Under the pieces are notes generated by a model. The model saw only the letters and a program-made list of their open reading frames with translations. It ran no database searches and was not told the DNA's origin. 64,000 nucleotides of DNA, from contig NZ_KQ236688.1 in assembly GCF_001183545.1 (NCBI RefSeq), forward strand, positions 2,013,149 through 2,077,148, in the 5' to 3' direction. The position numbers were made by a program, and so were the translations under genes. Of this stretch, positions 18,601-25,636 are shown piece after piece. The DNA is from Cellvibrio sp. pealriver. Lineage in GTDB: Bacteria; Pseudomonadota; Gammaproteobacteria; Pseudomonadales; Cellvibrionaceae. Positions within the stretch are counted from its first letter, which is position 1, and every line of letters starts with the position of its first letter.

Positions 18601-18987
18601 GCTAGACGAAATACTGGAAGGCGCTACGCTGCTCGACTTACTGGAAGGAGCCACACTGCTTGATGAAACACTGGATGGTGCTACGCTGCTGGATGACACA
18701 CTGGAAGGTGCAACGCTACTTGACGTGACGACCGCATCGCACGAACCCAAATCAGTCCACGCATTGCTCGCCGCCCAACCTACGCCCGGTTCATAAGGGC
18801 CACCAATCGAACACCAACCGCCCACCGTACAACGGTAGGCTTTGTTGACATTCTTTACCAACGCACCTGTTGTATAAGCGGAACCATTTACATACTGCGC
18901 CAGTTGGCTACAGTCATAAGCGTGGGCTGTGGTTGACCACAATAATCCTGCTGATGACACCAACATCAACTTTGAAATTATTTTCAT
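15613..18987 (-). CDS. Secreted multidomain chitinase, GH19 with two CBM5/12-like modules
   Basis: 1124 residues from the ATG at 18987, chosen over an upstream in-frame start (19119) because it has GAGGGG ahead of it and begins a clear signal peptide (cut near TTAHA-YDC, residue 23). Module order: an aromatic, Cys-containing chitin-binding-like module (about 24-86); a Ser-rich linker; a second CBM5/12-like module with PNWTQKDWAG and AYRANWWTQ (about 138-196); a second Ser-rich linker; an unassigned domain of about 500 residues; and a C-terminal GH19 catalytic region. The GH19 part shows AAFLSQSMKET (Glu820 as probable general acid) and WWGRGVIQTTGRLNFGKLN. It would hydrolyse chitin outside the cell. 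The serine linkers are typical of Cellvibrio-type secreted hydrolases. The exact GH19 subfamily and the role of the middle domain are not known to me. Confidence 0.9.
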   Translation of the reverse strand: MKIISKLMLVSSAGLLWSTTAHAYDCSQLAQYVNGSAYTTGALVKNVNKAYRCTVGGWCSIGGPYEPGVGWAASNAWTDLGSCDAVVTSSSVAPSSVSSSSVAPSSVSSSSVAPSSKSSSVAPSSISSSSSSVSTGVCAGINVYPNWTQKDWAGNPSYAAGGDQMQHQGVAYRANWWTQSVPGSDGSWTFVQNCTGTGSSSVAPSSVSSVSSSRSSASSVSVTSSSRSSSSSITPSSSSAPSSSSVPSSSSAPSSVSVAITGYFPVRANPVSLKVKGWPSDLAMGSFTDNNTASNDALAASGVDSVFNNEGNGTGDRGQVIAPTVTNNTIVQARDIERVGGGSVLPVIGVATADATGIGADDILNSANMVKHFQNLIRVAATLQASKDSSHPNPGAIVLNAGLLAQWQANQNGSFKTAFGSQGAWVAIDVKQAVKDALTNDANFVIGSQSLSAIYNLNNVKAEVDSALQNNITGWVQAHNLLIKRLSPDVSFGWVAGVSSPGNNTWVHTDFDGLQDVWNAAAFSVSTFANSIGAYTTNSYRPDFFAFDTSADDGLSPSARGAYAYGARQWENYLNYVRQVTDSLSIPAMLWQIPGSHLASVSESTGSYNLANDSGTAGTYFMGDKSIGKTISNVRSDVLSIPLNSSVYTGASSVNALLQQTPYDWGISGLRRAAYSNVFAIMWGSKTGVGVVPTANSATDNGWLKNKIAANKANGGMPLYGSGQLTTASAITTIAQLNSDLASVENAMNNQAFLYTTPSNGKEPSSIYKWADFLMALNAMHNVGVGPTKYWLIDPTKDNATNIKYAKVAIAAFLSQSMKETIQYDACDENNWSINTGDPVNYPISASCGQLQQDYASYGQDPITGRDNPYSCPRDPKMEITANTNAKWYGAPGPLFTAPDRVLAKKGLLVNGSVGYWDYSAWFPAVTTVDKSAQAYLREEGKVYDGQKAGKFVWNGSAGKSIEGCGWWGRGVIQTTGRLNFGKLNHFLGRSHVDPAYAGQVIDGVPVTPAPAQPLYADMDLCSNPQLVCSSTEHGEIKWIAGLFFWMNEVQGYNDPAYNWDYYARLKAYVDGGLKGDAFINEISGIVNRGCPAATCPISGAVDGLADRKANFVKVLQIMGLNPQ
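18608..18724 (-). repeat. Tandem DNA repeats encoding the first Ser-rich linker of the chitinase
   Basis: About four imperfect units of 27-30 bases, sharing the core CTGGAAGG.GC.AC.CTGCT on the plus strand, encode repeated SSSVAPSSVS-like peptide on the minus strand. Unit-length variation (one unit is 27 bases) suggests expansion and contraction by slippage without frame loss. The second linker (about 18210-18400) is also Ser-rich but less regular at the DNA level. Confidence 0.75.
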
Positions 18988-19839
18988 TATTTTCCCCTCG
19001 TGATTGATTTCATTTTCTCCGGGCAATAAAACACCCTCCCCTGTCATTGGGGTAATTTTTATTAAACTTGATTTACACACACGCACTACAACGGTGATTC
19101 CGACACCAATAAACGCCAACGGAATCCCGCTCTAAAAGAAAAGGGCTTAACAATACTGCAGCAGACGTAATGCATTATTTATATTGAGCAATACTATTTA
19201 TTTCAGGCAATAGAATATCGCTCTGAGTTTTCACTCAAATAAAATAATGATCAGCGGACTATTCAGTGATTAACCCGTCATTCGTTAGATTTTTTATTAT
19301 TCCCTTGTTGTAACCCAGCGCTGTAGTTCCCAACAGCTATTCCAACAAAAGCATTCCAACAAACATCGATAACCAACTAACAAGAAAACACTCAGAACTG
19401 AGTACTTGAGAATCCCAAACTACGCCCATTGGACAACGTTGTCAAGTTTTGTAAAGCCCTGCGTCAATATGCCGCTATCAACGCGACTGCGATGTGTAAC
19501 CAATGGAAACAGCCTTGGTGATTATTTGATGAGGCTGAAAGTTATTTTCATCATGCTCGCTATTTATATAATTTTATCCAGTTTGTTGCGCGCTTATTCA
19601 ATGCTGAACATTGCTGATATTAATAGCCGAAAATAGAAAAACTGCCTTAAAAAAACCAACATCTATCGCCATATATTTTTTCAAAACCATTGCCTTGCCC
19701 GTATTCATACCATGCTTTAAGTTCTGGGGGATTATCAGCCATTATGCTAAGATCACGCCCGCACATTTGCTGGCTTGTACGGCACTTTTTGCATAAGACT
19801 AACATTGGATTTCACCACTCATTAATGGAGCTTGGGATT
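18988..19839. other. Chitinase upstream region without a supported gene
   Basis: About 850 bases between the chitinase start (minus) and the next lipoprotein start (plus). The part next to the chitinase is A/T-rich and should hold its promoter. An ORF at 19406-19636 (76 codons) ends in a hydrophobic stretch but has no convincing ribosome-binding site or family, so I do not call it a gene. A perfect 12-bp palindrome at 19432-19443 is listed separately. Confidence 0.6.
19432..19443. promoter_or_regulatory. Palindrome GACAACGTTGTC, candidate LacI-family operator
   Basis: A perfect 12-bp palindrome with a central CG, the usual shape of LacI-family operators. The flanks read TTG before and AAG after. 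The same core occurs at 62431-62442, and a partial copy (GACAACGTTG) at 62084-62093. No regulator gene is present here, so the binding protein is unknown. Confidence 0.4.
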
Positions 19840-20403
19840 ATGAAAAAAATGGTTTATGGCAGCCTGTTTTTACTGGCGGCTTGTGGCGGCGGTGGTAGTA
19901 GTGGTGGTGGAAGCGGTAATGGAGGCGGCGGCGTATTTGGCAGCACGCAGTATGGGACAGCCGCGATTGCCGGATTGTGGGATCTGTCGGAAGAGGTTTC
20001 TCCGGGTGTGCGCGACGAGCTTTATTTACATATCGCCAGCGATGGAAAAGGCACCTTTTATGATTACGCGGGCGATACCTATGATGAATGGGGAAATTGT
20101 TACTGGATTGATTCCGGATTTGATTTTACTCACGTAGAGAAAAATACTTTTAAATTTGGAACAGTCAATACAATCAATGTTGAAGCTTACGTGACTAACA
20201 ATAAGCTGACGCTCAAATTACCCGACGTTGGCGACCTTGATGATGACGGCAACACGACGGAAATACTGACCGAAGAAGTGCCAAAAGCAACCAATAAAAA
20301 TGTCGCAAACTTCAAACCGGAATGTTCTGACTCTATGGCAACAGCCAGATCACTTATTCCAGCCAAAGGTAAAAAGCCTGATGCTGTATTGATGATTAAA
20401 TAA
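19840..20403 (+). CDS. Small Gly-rich lipoprotein of unknown function
   Basis: 187 residues from ATG 19840. The N-terminus MKKMVYGSLFLLAACGGGGS is a lipoprotein signal with lipobox LAAC, followed by a Gly/Ser-rich spacer of about 20 residues and then a soluble domain of mixed beta strands. The domain includes WDLSEEVSPGVRDELYLHIA and an acidic stretch DVGDLDDDGNTTE that could bind calcium. I do not recognise a family. An upstream in-frame reading to 19690 lacks a ribosome-binding site and would hide the lipoprotein signal, so it is rejected. A terminator follows directly. Confidence 0.75.
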   Translation: MKKMVYGSLFLLAACGGGGSSGGGSGNGGGGVFGSTQYGTAAIAGLWDLSEEVSPGVRDELYLHIASDGKGTFYDYAGDTYDEWGNCYWIDSGFDFTHVEKNTFKFGTVNTINVEAYVTNNKLTLKLPDVGDLDDDGNTTEILTEEVPKATNKNVANFKPECSDSMATARSLIPAKGKKPDAVLMIK

Positions 20404-20421
20404 ACCGGATTTTTTCAGGTT

Positions 20422-20450
20422 AAAGGGCGCACTAAAAATGCGCCCTTTTT
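20422..20450 (+). terminator. Intrinsic terminator after the Gly-rich lipoprotein
   Basis: AAAGGGCGCA (20422-20431) pairs with TGCGCCCTTT (20439-20448) across a 7-base loop, with T residues following. It lies 19 bases after the stop codon of the lipoprotein gene. Confidence 0.88.
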
Positions 20451-20505
20451 AATTGAAAACAACAGTTGTTGAATTAGATAACAGTTTCAAAAACCAGCTA
20501 ACAAC

Positions 20506-20559
20506 CATAATAAAAAACGCCCGCATAATAAAAAAGGCCCGCATAATAAAAAAGGCCCG
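20506..20559. repeat. Three tandem 18-bp repeats overlapping a terminator
   Basis: Three consecutive units at 20506-20523, 20524-20541 and 20542-20559 share CATAATAAAAAAGGCCCG; the first has CG in place of GG. On the minus strand each unit reads CGGGCC followed by a T-run, so the repeats multiply the distal arm and T-tract of the terminator for the alpha-E gene. Confidence 0.85.
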
Positions 20560-20570
20560 CATAACGGGCC
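20548..20570 (-). terminator. Intrinsic terminator for the alpha-E / ATP-grasp operon
   Basis: On the minus strand GGCCCG (20570-20565) and CGGGCC (20559-20554) form a stem with a 5-base loop, followed by six T. It lies about 60 bases past the stop of the alpha-E gene. Two further CGGGCC/T-tract units follow from the tandem repeat. Confidence 0.75.
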
Positions 20571-20628
20571 AGAGGTCTCAGAGAGACAACACGCAAGACA
20601 AAACAATAATCAGGCAATACAAAAGCAA

Positions 20629-21603
20629 TTATGCAGATTTTTGCTCCTGTGATTGCACCATCACACTGGGAAGAAACCAGGTTTCTGCAATTTTGAAATG
20701 CAAGTTACCGATCTCCAATTGCAGCTCATCAATGTACTCGTGCAAGCCTGATTGCAATAACCTGTCCAAATCCGCTTCATCTAATTTATGCTGGATGTTC
20801 ACAATCGCGGCTAATACTTTTTCGCTATTCGGCAAAGCCCATAAACACTGCTCCAACTGTTTTAAGCAGTGGGATACGGCGCGCGGAAAATCCTCGTTCT
20901 GCAATAAAAAGCTCACCACTGCGTTGGCATTTACCCGGTCGCGCACGTGTTGGCGATACATTTGGTATGCGCTTAAAGAACGCAGTACACTCATCCAAAG
21001 AATGTTGTCGTAAGGCTCCAGTACTTCCGTTCCACCAATCGACAAATGCGGCAATAAATTGACCAAGCCGACATCGACAATACGCGTACTCATATCGGCG
21101 CGTTCAAGGTTGCGCCCAATACGGATTAAATCGTAAGCATTGTTGTGACTCATACAGCCCGCCAAAAGCCCGGTAAATTGCTGTACGCTGCTAATCACAT
21201 GCAGCAACATAATACTACGGTCGCGACGCGAGGTGACTTTTTCGGCGCGGTCGCGGATGTAATGATACAAATCATTAATTAATTCCCATGCTTCCATGGG
21301 CATAATTTCACGCGTGATACGCGAATTTTCCCGTGCAAAGCTCAATGAGTTAATTAAAGATGCAGGGTTGTCTTTATCCGCCAGCATAAAATGCACAACG
21401 GTTTTTTCATCTGCACTCAAGGTATCTTTTTTAAAATAACTGCCGGTGCCACTGATATCAATCAACGACCCCCAGCCCACACGCACACCACTCGGCAAAT
21501 CCAATAATAAATTCGAGTTTACATTCACAAGGCGCGCTGTATTTTCGCAGCGTTCCATGTAACGCCCTAACCAATAAATGCGTTCAGCTACACGGGACAA
21601 CAT
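20629..21603 (-). CDS. Alpha-E domain protein (COG2307/DUF403)
   Basis: A 324-residue, all-helical protein beginning MLSRVAERIYWLGRYMERCE, the characteristic start of the alpha-E family; the same signature opens the C-terminal half of the fusion protein at 10409-12958. The biochemical function of alpha-E is unknown; it accompanies circularly permuted ATP-grasp proteins and is thought to assist them. The gene starts 3 bases after the stop of the ATP-grasp gene, so the two are almost certainly cotranscribed. A terminator overlapping tandem repeats follows. Confidence 0.93.
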   Translation of the reverse strand: MLSRVAERIYWLGRYMERCENTARLVNVNSNLLLDLPSGVRVGWGSLIDISGTGSYFKKDTLSADEKTVVHFMLADKDNPASLINSLSFARENSRITREIMPMEAWELINDLYHYIRDRAEKVTSRRDRSIMLLHVISSVQQFTGLLAGCMSHNNAYDLIRIGRNLERADMSTRIVDVGLVNLLPHLSIGGTEVLEPYDNILWMSVLRSLSAYQMYRQHVRDRVNANAVVSFLLQNEDFPRAVSHCLKQLEQCLWALPNSEKVLAAIVNIQHKLDEADLDRLLQSGLHEYIDELQLEIGNLHFKIAETWFLPSVMVQSQEQKSA

Positions 21604-21606
21604 AAT

Positions 21607-23061
21607 TTAGCCCTCCACCACAATCCAGGTATCTTTACTGCCACCGCCTTGCGATGAGTTCACCACATAAGAACCCTTGCGCATTGCCACGCGAGTTAAA
21701 CCGCCGGGTGTTACGCAGTGATCTCTGCCTTGCAATACAAATGGGCGCAAATCAATATGACGTGGCTCGGCATTACCCTCTGTGAGAATAGGTGCCGTTG
21801 ACAATGAAATTAATGGCTGCGCCATATAATTGCGCGGGTTTGCTTTAATGCGTAAAGCAAATTCTTCCAATTCTTTTTTGCTCGCTTGCGGGCCGATAAT
21901 CATCCCGTAACCGCCCGATTCATTGGCAGGTTTCACTACTAATTTATCGAGATTTTGCAACACGTAATCGCACTGTTTTTTATCGACACACAAATAACTG
22001 GGAACATTCGGCAGAATGGGCTCTTCACCCAAATAATATTTGATCATGTCTGGCACGTAGGTATAGATGACTTTATCATCTGCCACACCTGCACCCGGTG
22101 CATTGGCCAGTGCGACATTACCTTTTAGCCATGCGCGCATGAGCCCGCGCACGCCCAATACTGAATCAGGATGAAACATTTCAGGATCAAGGAATAAATC
22201 ATCAATACGGCGATAAATAACATCCACACGTTTCAAACCATCAATACTGCGCATGTAAACGCAGTCATCGCTATCCACCACTAAATCATTACCTTCAACC
22301 AATTCAACGCCCATTTGCTGCGCAAGGTATGAATGTTCGAAATACGCAGAGTTATAAATACCTGGCGTGAGCACCACAATTTCCGGGCGGTCTGATTTAC
22401 GCGGCGAGAGCGATGCAAGTGTGTCAAATAATTGATTGGGATAATCGGTGACTGGGACTATGTTGTGGTTTTCAAATAATTCTGGAAAAACCCGCTTGGT
22501 GACTTTACGGTTTTCCAACATGTAAGATACACCGGAAGGCACACGCAGGTTATCTTCCAACACAAAAAACTCTCCTTTGTTATCGCGAATTAAATCGCTA
22601 CCGCAAATATGTGACCACACACCATACGCGGGTTTCATGCCGATGCATTCTTTGCGGAAGTTGACTGAATCCTCAAATAAATAAGAAGGTACAACCTTAT
22701 CTTTGATAATTTTCTGGTCGTTATAAATATCGTTGATAAATAAATTCAGCGCCGTTAATCGTTGGATCAAACCGCGCTCGGTTTTTTGCCATTCACGTTG
22801 CGGGATGATGCGCGGAATAATATCGAATGGCCATTCACGGTCGATGTTTCCTGCATCGCTATATACCGTAAACGAAATACCCATGGTTTTGATTGCAAGC
22901 TCAGCAGAGAGTTTTCGCTCTTGCAATTCTTCTCCGGAAAGAGAGGCCAGATACTGCGCAAGGTGTTTGGTTTCAGGACGGGGGTTGCCGGGCGAGCTAA
23001 TTAATTCGTCGTAAAAATTGCCAGAATGATAATTCTGCCAATCAATTTTCATTTCACTCAT
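21607..23061 (-). CDS. Circularly permuted type 2 ATP-grasp protein (COG2308)
   Basis: 484 residues from the ATG at 23061, preferred over 23079 because AAGGAAG lies at proper distance upstream of it. It carries family stretches such as NLRVPSGVSYMLENRKV, VVLTPGIYNSAYFEHSYLA, GLKRVDVIYRRIDDLF and VVKPANESGGYGM. These parallel the N-terminal half of the fused protein at 10409. ATP-grasp enzymes activate a carboxylate with ATP and join it to an amine. Unlike the first locus, no transglutaminase or Anbu gene is adjacent. Reaction partner and substrate are unknown. Confidence 0.93.
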   Translation of the reverse strand: MSEMKIDWQNYHSGNFYDELISSPGNPRPETKHLAQYLASLSGEELQERKLSAELAIKTMGISFTVYSDAGNIDREWPFDIIPRIIPQREWQKTERGLIQRLTALNLFINDIYNDQKIIKDKVVPSYLFEDSVNFRKECIGMKPAYGVWSHICGSDLIRDNKGEFFVLEDNLRVPSGVSYMLENRKVTKRVFPELFENHNIVPVTDYPNQLFDTLASLSPRKSDRPEIVVLTPGIYNSAYFEHSYLAQQMGVELVEGNDLVVDSDDCVYMRSIDGLKRVDVIYRRIDDLFLDPEMFHPDSVLGVRGLMRAWLKGNVALANAPGAGVADDKVIYTYVPDMIKYYLGEEPILPNVPSYLCVDKKQCDYVLQNLDKLVVKPANESGGYGMIIGPQASKKELEEFALRIKANPRNYMAQPLISLSTAPILTEGNAEPRHIDLRPFVLQGRDHCVTPGGLTRVAMRKGSYVVNSSQGGGSKDTWIVVEG

Positions 23062-23446
23062 GGTGACTTCCTTAAGCATGCGCGGCCTCGCTTTATTGTC
23101 TCTATAAAGAGGAGTTTCTCTGAGCGTCGGGTTCTAGTTGTCTTGTTGTTATAGCGCTCACTGAAATTCATCCCTGGTTCCATTTCTCCACTCCCGGAAG
23201 ACTTTCAGCGAGCTACGCCCCTAATCTTGCAAAAGCATTGCCAACTAACTTGAGCACTCCAAAACCTAACACAACTATCCGTTACATCCCGGTCATTCCA
23301 CTCTGGCAACGCTAACAATAATTAGCGATCCCAAGTCGCACGCTGTATTTGCAAGGTCAGTTAGCCGCCGATTTATGAGACACGAGGGATTTATCGCCTA
23401 AAAATTCTGTTGCTTTAGGCTGAATATTTTCGCGCACCTAAAGAGC
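23062..23446. other. Intergenic region upstream of the ATP-grasp gene, no gene seen
   Basis: 385 bases between two minus-strand genes, presumably holding the promoter of the ATP-grasp/alpha-E pair. No ORF with a ribosome-binding site and no strong terminator are visible. TGAGCG and CGCTCA halves (about 23121-23162) are far apart and weak. Confidence 0.5.
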
Positions 23447-24106
23447 TCACGGCTTTACCCGAAACCACCCTGCAATACTTTGGCGTGGACGGCTCGCTGG
23501 AAGAACCTCATGGGGAAATTCCTCACTTAAAAACAGCACCAGCCTGCCGCATTCTGGTGCAACACGGACTAACTCGTCCGTGCCTGCTTCATCATAGAGC
23601 ACCAATTCACCACCCGCTGCAAAATCCCAATCCGCATTTAAATAAAACACGCTGGAGACTTTGCGGCCCGGTTTTCCACGAAATGCATCGCTGTGTTTCT
23701 TATAAAAAGCGCCGGGGTTATAACGTGCAAAATGCGCCTCATAATCGCATAACCCTAAAAACAGACGCTGGTTGAGTGCAGCGCGCAGTTTATCCATGGC
23801 GGATAAAAATTCTGTGACAGCAGGTTCGCCCGCTTCCAACCACTCAATAGCATCGCCACGCACAGTGTCATTGAGCTGGAAATCGTCATTGCGACCAACA
23901 CCCGCACGTTTCAGCTGGCCATCTTTGCCACTGATAAGCTCGATAAGTCTTTGCGTAAGTGCGTCCGGCAGGGCTCCGTCCAGAATAATAAACCCGGGGC
24001 CCGCGAGCGCATCGGCAATTTCATCGTACTTTTTTTCAAGGCACGATGTAGCTTCAAGAAGGCTCTTGTTGTGGGAATCAAACCTGCTGTTAGACATAAA
24101 CACCAT
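23447..24106 (-). CDS. 2-oxoglutarate/Fe(II)-dependent oxygenase (prolyl 4-hydroxylase-like)
   Basis: 219 residues. The double-stranded beta-helix metal triad is visible: His138 and Asp140 in KKHSDAF, and His199 in EEFPHEVLP, with Arg208 in SRPRQSIAGWF as probable 2-oxoglutarate ligand. Such enzymes hydroxylate amino acid side chains, often proline, or small molecules. The substrate cannot be deduced. Met4 (24097) is an alternative start. It is divergent from hemN; the 120-base gap contains the FNR/Anr-type box. Confidence 0.85.
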   Translation of the reverse strand: MVFMSNSRFDSHNKSLLEATSCLEKKYDEIADALAGPGFIILDGALPDALTQRLIELISGKDGQLKRAGVGRNDDFQLNDTVRGDAIEWLEAGEPAVTEFLSAMDKLRAALNQRLFLGLCDYEAHFARYNPGAFYKKHSDAFRGKPGRKVSSVFYLNADWDFAAGGELVLYDEAGTDELVRVAPECGRLVLFLSEEFPHEVLPASRPRQSIAGWFRVKP

Positions 24107-24156
24107 CGTTCATTTTAAAAAGGATTACATGATTGACCAGATTAGCCATTATAGGC

Positions 24157-24170
24157 TTGATCCATGTCAA
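24157..24170. promoter_or_regulatory. FNR/Anr-type box upstream of hemN
   Basis: TTGATCCATGTCAA matches the FNR consensus TTGAT-N4-ATCAA at nine of ten defined bases. A plausible -10 hexamer, TACTAT, lies at 24193-24198. It would place the transcription start near 24205 and the box centre close to -41.5, the classic class II activator position. Oxygen-regulated control of hemN by FNR/Anr is established in other gammaproteobacteria. Confidence 0.8.
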
Positions 24171-24226
24171 TTCGTTTGGCTGCGCTGGTTTTTACTATAA
24201 CGACTCCACAGTAACAGGTAGGCGTT

Positions 24227-25630
24227 ATGCGCAACTTTGAACAACCTCTTGAATGGGACTCGCTGCTAATTCACCGCTATGATTTGGCGGGGCCACGGTA
24301 TACCTCCTACCCGACTGCGCCACAATTTCGCGAAGCATTTAGCCAGTCTGCGCTGTTCCGTGCAATTGTGCGCAGCAATCTCGCGCACCGGCCGCTGTCG
24401 TTGTACTTTCACATTCCGTTTTGTGAAAGTCTTTGTTACTACTGCGGCTGCAATAAAGTTGTCACCCATAACAAAAGCCGCGCGCTGCCTTATATCCAGC
24501 GCATGATCCAGGAATTATCGCTTTACGCCGATTTATTTGAACCGGGTAAACAAGTGCAACAAGTACACTGGGGCGGAGGTACACCTACCTTTATTAGCGA
24601 TGATGAAATGTCATTACTTATGAACGCGAGCCGACGTTTATTTTCGTTTGCTGATGATGAATCGGCCGAGTTTTCAATTGAAATTCATCCGGGACAAATA
24701 GCGCCTGACAGACTGCGACATCTTCGCAAACTGGGATTTAACCGGATCAGCATGGGCGTACAAGATTTTGATCCGCATGTGCAGCGCGCCGTCAATCGCT
24801 TTAATACTTACGAGCAAGTCGCAGACCTGACACGCGCGACGCGTGAACATCAATACCAATCGATCAGTATGGATTTGATCTACGGTTTGCCGTTGCAAAA
24901 CCAACAGTCATTGCACAATACTTTGCAGAAAGTGATTGATTTGGAGCCGGATCGTTTATCGCTATTTAATTATGCGCACATGCCACATTTATTCAAAAGC
25001 CAAAAAATGATTAGCGAAAGCGAGCTGCCATCGCCCGCTGAAAAACTGGATATGCTGCAACACGCGATTGAGACTCTGCAAGTGGCAGGTTACGTTTATA
25101 TCGGCATGGATCACTTTGCCAAACCCAGCGACCCACTTGCTATTGCACAGCAACAAGGAAAATTACAGCGAAATTTTCAGGGATATTCGACGCATGGCAA
25201 TTGCGATTTACTAGCGCTGGGCGTGTCGTCCATAAGCATGATCGATAATGTGTACGTGCAAAACGCAAAGGACTTAACCACCTATCAGCAAAAAATGGAT
25301 ATGGGATTACTGCCCATCATGAAAGGCTTTAGTTTGAATCAGGAGGATATTCTCCGGCGCTTTGTCATTAACCAATTAATTTGCCACTTTGAGTTGGCAT
25401 TTGCAGATGTAATGCGCGAATTTGGAATTGATGCACAAGCACATTTTCAAAAAGAACTTATCCAGCTACAACCTATGCGTGAAGATGGATTATTGAGTAT
25501 TAACAGCAGCGGCATTTATGTCCATAACAAAGGCCGCTTGTTGATCCGCAGAATTTGCATGGTATTTGATGAATACCTGCAAAAACAGCAGAGCACGGTA
25601 TCGCCTATTCGCTATTCAAAAATTATTTGA
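24227..25630 (+). CDS. hemN: Oxygen-independent coproporphyrinogen III oxidase
   Basis: A 467-residue radical SAM enzyme that oxidatively decarboxylates coproporphyrinogen III to protoporphyrinogen IX in anaerobic haem synthesis. The radical SAM cluster motif is CESLCYYCGC: Cys66, Cys70 and Cys73 bind the 4Fe-4S cluster, with Cys75 as in E. coli HemN. GGGTPTF follows in the SAM-binding region. The N-terminal AGPRYTSYPTAPQF is the HemN signature that distinguishes it from HemW. Length is that of genuine HemN. A near-consensus FNR box upstream predicts induction under low oxygen. It converges with rsmJ, with only 6 bases between stops. Confidence 0.97.
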   Translation: MRNFEQPLEWDSLLIHRYDLAGPRYTSYPTAPQFREAFSQSALFRAIVRSNLAHRPLSLYFHIPFCESLCYYCGCNKVVTHNKSRALPYIQRMIQELSLYADLFEPGKQVQQVHWGGGTPTFISDDEMSLLMNASRRLFSFADDESAEFSIEIHPGQIAPDRLRHLRKLGFNRISMGVQDFDPHVQRAVNRFNTYEQVADLTRATREHQYQSISMDLIYGLPLQNQQSLHNTLQKVIDLEPDRLSLFNYAHMPHLFKSQKMISESELPSPAEKLDMLQHAIETLQVAGYVYIGMDHFAKPSDPLAIAQQQGKLQRNFQGYSTHGNCDLLALGVSSISMIDNVYVQNAKDLTTYQQKMDMGLLPIMKGFSLNQEDILRRFVINQLICHFELAFADVMREFGIDAQAHFQKELIQLQPMREDGLLSINSSGIYVHNKGRLLIRRICMVFDEYLQKQQSTVSPIRYSKII

Positions 25631-25636
25631 CCGGCA

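Noticed and set aside
18566..18796. ORF antisense to the chitinase linker with repeated LEGATLLD-like units
   Set aside because: The regular peptide is a by-product of the tandem DNA repeat encoding the Ser-rich linker on the other strand.
19406..19636. 76-codon ORF in the chitinase upstream region
   Set aside because: No ribosome-binding site, no family and a composition like the surrounding A/T-rich DNA; the hydrophobic end alone is not enough.
20506..20559. Possible CRISPR-like array
   Set aside because: Repeats are directly adjacent 18-bp units with no spacers and no cas genes; they belong to a terminator.
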